Origin: an uncultured Flavobacteriaceae bacterium
GTDB taxonomy: Bacteria > Bacteroidota > Bacteroidia > Flavobacteriales > Flavobacteriaceae
Length of the DNA: 37,778 nucleotides
Reading direction: 5' to 3'
Assembly (NCBI GenBank): GCA_938020445.1
Contig: CALIIC010000025.1
Span: 1 to 37,778 of the forward strand
Part shown: positions 32,726-37,778 of the stretch, one piece after another
How positions within the stretch are numbered: position 1 is the stretch's first letter
Layout of the letters: every line of letters begins with the position of its first letter
Translations under genes and position numbers: made by a program
Notes under the pieces: generated by a model
Told to the model about the DNA's origin: nothing
The model's input: only the letters and a program-made list of their open reading frames with translations
The model's database searches: none

Positions 32726-34332
32726 TAGATTCCTGCGTACTTAATTCCTGTTAGTTTGTTCATTTCCCAATCATAGGTAGACAAATCATCCTGATTGAAT
32801 TTGCTGATATCATCATACCCGCAAGATCGGGCCACCACCTTTATAAGGGCGTTGGTCGCATCAAAGAAGTTGTGTAACTGCTTGGCCGAGGATTCGATAA
32901 TCAATCGGCTGCGCAACGATTCCTTTTGGGTAGCAATGCCCACAGGGCAGTTATTGCTACCACAGGCACGCATTCCCAAACAGCCAATGGCCTGTAGGGC
33001 GGAATTCGAAACAGCAATGGCATCGGCCCCCAGCATCAACGCTTTTGAAAAATCTTCTGCAACGCGCAATCCTCCTGTTATCACCAACGTAATATCGGTG
33101 GCGCCTACGTTGTCCAAATATTTTCTTGCACGTGCCAGGGCCGGTATGGTCGGCACATTGATGTGATCTCTTAAGATGGTAGGTGCGGAGCCCGTTCCAC
33201 CGCCACGCCCATCTAAAATAATATAATCGACCCCTGCATCCAGGGCAAATTGAATATCCTTTTCTATATGACTCGCTGCAATTTTAAATCCGATGGGAAT
33301 ACCTCCCGTTCGTTCCCGTACCTTATCCCCAAAATCCTTGAAATCCTTTGCCGTACGAAAATTTGGGTTCGCCGCGGGGGAAATGGCCGTTTCCCCTTCC
33401 TTAAGACCTCGTACCTCAGCTATTTCCTTACTTACTTTACTTCCTGGCAGATGCCCTCCAGTTCCTGTTTTCGCTCCTTGGCCGCCTTTAAAATGAAACG
33501 CCTGCACATGGTCTAGTTTATCCCAACTAAAACCAAATTGTGCAGAGGCCAATTCATAAAAATACTTACTGTTACTTGACTGTTCCTCTCGCAACATGCC
33601 CCCTTCCCCCGAGCAGATACCCGTACCTGCAAGCTCGGCTCCTCGTGATAGTGCTATTTTTGCCTCTCTAGACAAGGCGCCAAAACTCATATCGCTTACA
33701 AATAGAGGGATGGCAAGTTCCAGCGGTTTCTTGGCCCTGGGACCAATAACTACCTTTGTGATTACTTCTTCATGGTCTAACAAGGGTCTTGTCGCCAATT
33801 GAGCCGGTAAAAACTGAATATCGTTCCATTTGGGAAGTGTGTTTCTATCAACCCCCATAGAGGCCGAAAACCCGTGATGGCCTATATTCTTAAGTCCGTT
33901 TTTGGCAAGTTCCTTAATGTATCCTGTATAAGGTTCGGTAGCTTCAGGATGCGTATCGGCATAAGCCCCCAAATACGCATCTCGGTCAAAGGGTTGGGCA
34001 TGTTTTTCTAAATAGGCATCTATTTCTACCTCATCTACGAATAGTTCCCCATCCGCTACTTTTGTAGAAAACTTATGAAGCACTTCATTGTTGTTATATT
34101 CCGAAACCCCCGTATCATATCTATAGTCCCAGCCATGCACACCACAAATAAGATTATGACCATCTATATGACCGTCTGCCATTAGTGCACCGCGGTGCAG
34201 GCACCTCCCATAGAGGACCGAGATAAGCGCGTCATACTTTATCACCACCAGATCCAGACCCTTTACCAAAGCATGTGCCGGTTTCTTATTTTCTAACGAA
34301 TCTATGGTTGCTATTGCAATTGGTTTTTTCAT
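32725..34332 (-). CDS. Rieske domain fused to a glutamate-synthase-like FMN domain
   Basis: A 535-residue cytoplasmic redox protein. Residues 20-95 form a Rieske [2Fe-2S] domain with ligands C44-x-H46 and C63-xx-H66 (GRCLHRGA, ICGVHGWDY). Residues about 140-510 are the FMN-binding barrel of glutamate synthase large subunits: VSDMSFGALS, GEGGM, FKGGQGAKTGTGGHLPGSKV, PIGFKIAASH and ILDGRGGGTGSAP. CLGMRACGSNNCPVGIATQ carries the C-x5-C-x4-C ligands of the [3Fe-4S] cluster. The glutaminase domain of true GltB is absent, so it is not a complete glutamate synthase. Electrons could flow Rieske to Fe-S to FMN; the substrate is unknown. Confidence 0.88.
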   Translation of the reverse strand: MKKPIAIATIDSLENKKPAHALVKGLDLVVIKYDALISVLYGRCLHRGALMADGHIDGHNLICGVHGWDYRYDTGVSEYNNNEVLHKFSTKVADGELFVDEVEIDAYLEKHAQPFDRDAYLGAYADTHPEATEPYTGYIKELAKNGLKNIGHHGFSASMGVDRNTLPKWNDIQFLPAQLATRPLLDHEEVITKVVIGPRAKKPLELAIPLFVSDMSFGALSREAKIALSRGAELAGTGICSGEGGMLREEQSSNSKYFYELASAQFGFSWDKLDHVQAFHFKGGQGAKTGTGGHLPGSKVSKEIAEVRGLKEGETAISPAANPNFRTAKDFKDFGDKVRERTGGIPIGFKIAASHIEKDIQFALDAGVDYIILDGRGGGTGSAPTILRDHINVPTIPALARARKYLDNVGATDITLVITGGLRVAEDFSKALMLGADAIAVSNSALQAIGCLGMRACGSNNCPVGIATQKESLRSRLIIESSAKQLHNFFDATNALIKVVARSCGYDDISKFNQDDLSTYDWEMNKLTGIKYAGI

Positions 34333-34418
34333 CTGTTTTGTATTAGTGTTGGTTTATTCTTAGTTGCCTTTATAGCGCAACCTTACAATTATTTTTCGAC
34401 GGTGTAATCCAACCATAC

Positions 34419-37400
34419 CTAGAACCCGAAACCGAGCGTAAATACGATACGGCCACCATCACCACTGGTATAATATCCAAAATTCAGGGCAAAGGCATCT
34501 GCGCCCGTTACCCAAACAGACCCTCCTATGGAGTTGTGCCATTGATTCGAAGTGTCATTTTCTACCCATACCCGACCGTGGTCAAAACTTCCTGTTAATC
34601 CGAACCTAATGGGAATAACACTTGTTTTTAATCCTCCTAGGGAAAGTCGTAGATCGGTATTTTGATAGAAAGCGGTTTTCCCCGTAAAACGTTCATTACG
34701 GAAACCTCTTAAGCCATTATTGCCTCCTATTCGGGCTCCGTGATAAAACTCAAAGTCGTCCCCTAACAGTATTTTTCCGCCCAATTTAGTGGCGAATACC
34801 AGGTTGCCTTTTTTTGTGATTTTATGATCTATGGCCAAATGGGGCTGTACATACGCGAAACTATTTTCAGCCGCCGTATTGTCAATATTCGCCTTATAGC
34901 CGAGCGTAAGACCGAGGTCTACCCCTAAGGTAGGAAACGCTATGTTATCACTATTCTTGAAAAAATAACTTAGCTCGGCCCCGGCATAGGTCTGCCGTTC
35001 AAATAAAACGGCATCGTTTGGCAAACTATTGATAAAACGGTCCTGCGTATTTTCAACTTCAAACGATTCTACCAAGGGTTTGAATATGAAATGGCCTCCA
35101 TTGGCACCTCTATAGTTCAAAGAGACCGCAGCGCCGGCCTTGCTTACCCTTGTTCTATTGAAATTAAGGTCGACCTCGTCGTTGTCATAAGTGGTATCGT
35201 TGCCCAATCCGAAAAAGTTTTCGGCAAAATTGGGACTCGCATAGGCCCCCTCAATACCAAAGTTCCAGTTATGGAAAATATTGGCGAATTCTCCTTTATA
35301 CGCAAGATCATAGCCAGAAGTACCTGTGTAGTAGGCGGCACTGATACTATGCTTATAGGTGAAGGGATTGCGCTGCATTCCATAATAGGTATGATTGCTC
35401 AACACCCCAATTCGCAAACCATCATCCGGATTAAACGAAAACAATGGCAACAATTGATCAAGGGTATGTTTTACTTTTCTTTGGTCATAATTGTTAAGAC
35501 CATAGTCATCTACCAACCATTTTTTCGACGCCTTGTTTACGATCGTATTCTCCTTGCTTTTATAATCGTATAATTTTACTTTTCTGGTATTCTTAAAATC
35601 ATATACATCGTTCTTTTTACCGCCGACGATTCGAATTTTTATCAAGTTATCTCCAGAACCGTCTACCAAAAAGGTATCTTTCCCGTCGAGGCCATACACC
35701 CATATTTCTTTGGTGATATCCCGATCAAAAGTACGGTTAAGCAGCCCCAGGTCTTTACGCTCGATCGTTATCGTAGTTTTACCATTTGTGTGCCTTGTGA
35801 TATGAAACGTATCGGCCTTCTGCGTTCCTGTAATCACTTCGAACCTACTTAAATAATCGAAGTAGTCTTTGGCGATTTTCACGATGTTTCCCCTTCTAGC
35901 CTTCAACTTCATCTTGATATCTTCGATAGTCGTTCCTTTTATTTCCTCAGGAATTGCATCAAAGGCTTTTTCAATTTCAGTATCGGTCACCCCATTTTGA
36001 ACGAACATCGCCTGTTTTTCCCATTCACTCCAGTCAGAAGCATTTATAAGGGTCAAATCTAAGTGATAGGGTGAAGAAGCAAACCATTTTACACTTCTTA
36101 AATCAGCATCATAGCTTTGCATCTTCCGAAGTCCGGGGACGGCTCTGGTCAGAAAACTGATCAAGGTGCCGTCAAATTTGGAAAAGGCCTGATCTCTATC
36201 TCTAGGGATAGGCTTGCAATACTCCGTACCATCTTCATTTTCAAAAAGTGCCCACCGCCATTGATCTTCATGACGGTCCCAATCTCCCAACAACATATCA
36301 AAAATTCTCGCCCTAATATAAGAGGGTTCATCTACGACGGATTTGCCCGACTTGTTTATCTCTTGTAAAACATCGGCCGTACTCAAAATCTTTTTTGGGG
36401 CACCAAAACTTTTCAAACCAAGCTGCGTATCACCAACATGTTCTTCGACCATATACAATTCATCTCCAAAATCCTCATTGTAGGATCCCAAAATATCATG
36501 CTTCGGAATATAATATAACAACGGATTGGTATGATGTACGTCCGCTGCATCCGAAAGCCTACCAATGGCATAGGGTACATAGGGGTGTGAGGTGGTATAA
36601 AAATCAGATAGAAATTTATCTACCACCGTACCGTCTAACGCATTGCCGATATAGGTTTCCTGAAAAGCATTCGCCTGCAAAAACTTAATGGTACTCTTTT
36701 TTAAAGCGCGCATAACATATTGCTTACCAGCGGTATCTACCAAGCGAAGTGATTTTGATTGCTGCCCCCCTCCCCTTTTTATAGGTGTTAATCCCCCCAA
36801 TAGGGTGTCTAACAAGGCAACAGGAGCGTTTACTTCCCTCCCATAGTATTCCCGATAGTGATTGCCCCAGAGCGCTCGATAAAAACCGCTTTTCTGGGTA
36901 GCTTCCTTTGTATAAATCGATGCCAATTGACTTGTTGGGAAATTATCTTTAATGGTGTAGGATGCAGTCGGTTCTTCTTGCTCTCCTTTTATGACGGTAT
37001 TCTGATATACTTGCTCGGACGTGCCATTTTCCAATGCATAAAAATGAACAGTGACCTTACCGTCATGCCCGATATCCAATCGGGCAAACCCATTTTTAGC
37101 AGCAGCGAAACTGTCGGCATCCGTATGTTTCACCGATTGTAGCGAACCCGCCGCCCCACTGACAATTTGAGGCACATGCTCATTTATAAATTGTAAGTTC
37201 TTATCGTGGCCCGATAAAAAAATGATATGATCGGTACCCCGGGCGATGGTCTTTAATCGGTTTCTGAGTTTCCTAAACTGTTTGTTCTGAAAATCTTGTG
37301 TGCTAAAACCTGCAACATTCCCAAAGAAACCCTGCTTTGTTTTTGTTTCTATAGGATGATGAACGGCAACCAAAATTATTTTCCCTTGTGCTTTTTTAAG

Positions 37401-37778
37401 CCGATTTTCAAACTCTAAAAAGAACAGGTTCCGGTTTTGAATCTCGGTTTTATCATTGATATACGTGTCGTTGTTCCAATCTTCTAAAAACCATTGGGAA
37501 TCGATCGTAATAAGCACCGTATGTGCTCCGAGGTCATGGTGTTTAATGGGCGCGCCATCATCGGGATAAAACTTTGCCTTACTATTTTTCTGAATGTATT
37601 TTTCTATATCGGAAAGCCCGCGATGGCCATTTGTAGACCACTCTTGATTGCCGGGCATAAAAACCACATGCTTACCCAGTTCCTTTACGATGCTTAATTG
37701 TTTCTTTATCGAATTTTTATAATCCGTTTTAGGAGTCGCATTTCCCAAAATCAACAAGCTGGGGTTTTGAGCCGATTT
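34419..37778 (-). CDS. Metallophosphoesterase-like protein with kinase-like segment and outer-membrane barrel (partial)
   Basis: Partial: the reading frame runs off the right edge of the window, so the N-terminus and first metal-binding motifs are missing. At least 1119 residues are present. The first 250 are metallophosphoesterase-like, with FMPGNQEW, VAVHHPI and SGHDKNLQF at the usual motif positions, but His is replaced in GNH (Gln) and GHxH (Lys). The middle has KQYVMRALKK, ARIFDMLLGDWDRHEDQW and PIPRDRDQAF, which recall the Lys, catalytic-loop and metal-Asp motifs of FAM20/HipA-type kinases. The last 400 residues form a surface-antigen (BamA-like) barrel ending in LGFGF. It is probably an outer-membrane protein with a periplasmic or surface enzymatic part. 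Confidence 0.82.
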   Translation of the reverse strand, partial: KSAQNPSLLILGNATPKTDYKNSIKKQLSIVKELGKHVVFMPGNQEWSTNGHRGLSDIEKYIQKNSKAKFYPDDGAPIKHHDLGAHTVLITIDSQWFLEDWNNDTYINDKTEIQNRNLFFLEFENRLKKAQGKIILVAVHHPIETKTKQGFFGNVAGFSTQDFQNKQFRKLRNRLKTIARGTDHIIFLSGHDKNLQFINEHVPQIVSGAAGSLQSVKHTDADSFAAAKNGFARLDIGHDGKVTVHFYALENGTSEQVYQNTVIKGEQEEPTASYTIKDNFPTSQLASIYTKEATQKSGFYRALWGNHYREYYGREVNAPVALLDTLLGGLTPIKRGGGQQSKSLRLVDTAGKQYVMRALKKSTIKFLQANAFQETYIGNALDGTVVDKFLSDFYTTSHPYVPYAIGRLSDAADVHHTNPLLYYIPKHDILGSYNEDFGDELYMVEEHVGDTQLGLKSFGAPKKILSTADVLQEINKSGKSVVDEPSYIRARIFDMLLGDWDRHEDQWRWALFENEDGTEYCKPIPRDRDQAFSKFDGTLISFLTRAVPGLRKMQSYDADLRSVKWFASSPYHLDLTLINASDWSEWEKQAMFVQNGVTDTEIEKAFDAIPEEIKGTTIEDIKMKLKARRGNIVKIAKDYFDYLSRFEVITGTQKADTFHITRHTNGKTTITIERKDLGLLNRTFDRDITKEIWVYGLDGKDTFLVDGSGDNLIKIRIVGGKKNDVYDFKNTRKVKLYDYKSKENTIVNKASKKWLVDDYGLNNYDQRKVKHTLDQLLPLFSFNPDDGLRIGVLSNHTYYGMQRNPFTYKHSISAAYYTGTSGYDLAYKGEFANIFHNWNFGIEGAYASPNFAENFFGLGNDTTYDNDEVDLNFNRTRVSKAGAAVSLNYRGANGGHFIFKPLVESFEVENTQDRFINSLPNDAVLFERQTYAGAELSYFFKNSDNIAFPTLGVDLGLTLGYKANIDNTAAENSFAYVQPHLAIDHKITKKGNLVFATKLGGKILLGDDFEFYHGARIGGNNGLRGFRNERFTGKTAFYQNTDLRLSLGGLKTSVIPIRFGLTGSFDHGRVWVENDTSNQWHNSIGGSVWVTGADAFALNFGYYTSGDGGRIVFTLGFGF

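Noticed and set aside
35091-35573. Plus-strand ORF of 160 codons opposite the large outer-membrane protein
   Set aside because: It lies fully within the well supported minus-strand barrel region and shows no family resemblance.

Overview
The window looks like a chromosomal segment of a marine Flavobacteriaceae-type Bacteroidota, probably near Maribacter, Zobellia or Arenibacter. This rests on protein character and cannot be fixed to genus by eye. The signs are LytTR/His_kinase pairs, many small Cys-anchored lipoproteins, beta-barrels ending in aromatic residues, weak Shine-Dalgarno sequences, TAnnTTTG-like -7 promoter elements, and a three-subunit SdhCAB with a five-helix cytochrome b. I saw no tRNA, rRNA, CRISPR array or insertion sequence.

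Left part (1-5594), nearly all on the minus strand. An AT-rich end carries a small secreted protein flanked by inverted copies of a 15-bp sequence. Next come a lipocalin-like lipoprotein, a small membrane protein, a LytTR response regulator with its sensor kinase, a lipoprotein and a 69-residue ORF. Two genes flanking the kinase/regulator pair share a gapless, roughly 100-bp promoter region. It has direct repeats 21 bp apart, as expected for a LytTR target. A nested inverted repeat and a 31-codon membrane-peptide ORF occupy the divergent gap.

Central part (5595-16256), a tight plus-strand operon. It holds a small periplasmic helical protein, a DcuA-type C4-dicarboxylate transporter, aspartase, periplasmic asparaginase, SdhC/FrdC, SdhA/FrdA, SdhB/FrdB, a porin, a UPF0126/TRIC-type membrane protein and a PagL-like lipid A deacylase. 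Read together, the genes describe uptake and conversion of asparagine/aspartate to fumarate and its respiration to succinate, with succinate exported by the same transporter.

Right of this on the plus strand (16376-28020) are an LpxR-like lipid A deacylase, a META-domain lipoprotein, a PQQ-type beta-propeller, two further lipoproteins, an atypical pyruvate kinase without its C-terminal domain, a patatin phospholipase with an outer-membrane barrel, a membrane AraC-type regulator and an HExxH metallopeptidase.

Last part (28102-37778), minus strand. One operon reads lipoprotein, DUF2235-type lipoprotein hydrolase, paralogous lipoprotein, trypsin-like protease; its two lipoproteins are paralogues of the one beside the LytTR genes. 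A second pair is a Rieske/glutamate-synthase-like fusion overlapping an unknown gene by one base. The window ends inside a large metallophosphoesterase-like protein that appears to carry a FAM20/HipA-like kinase motif set and a C-terminal outer-membrane barrel.
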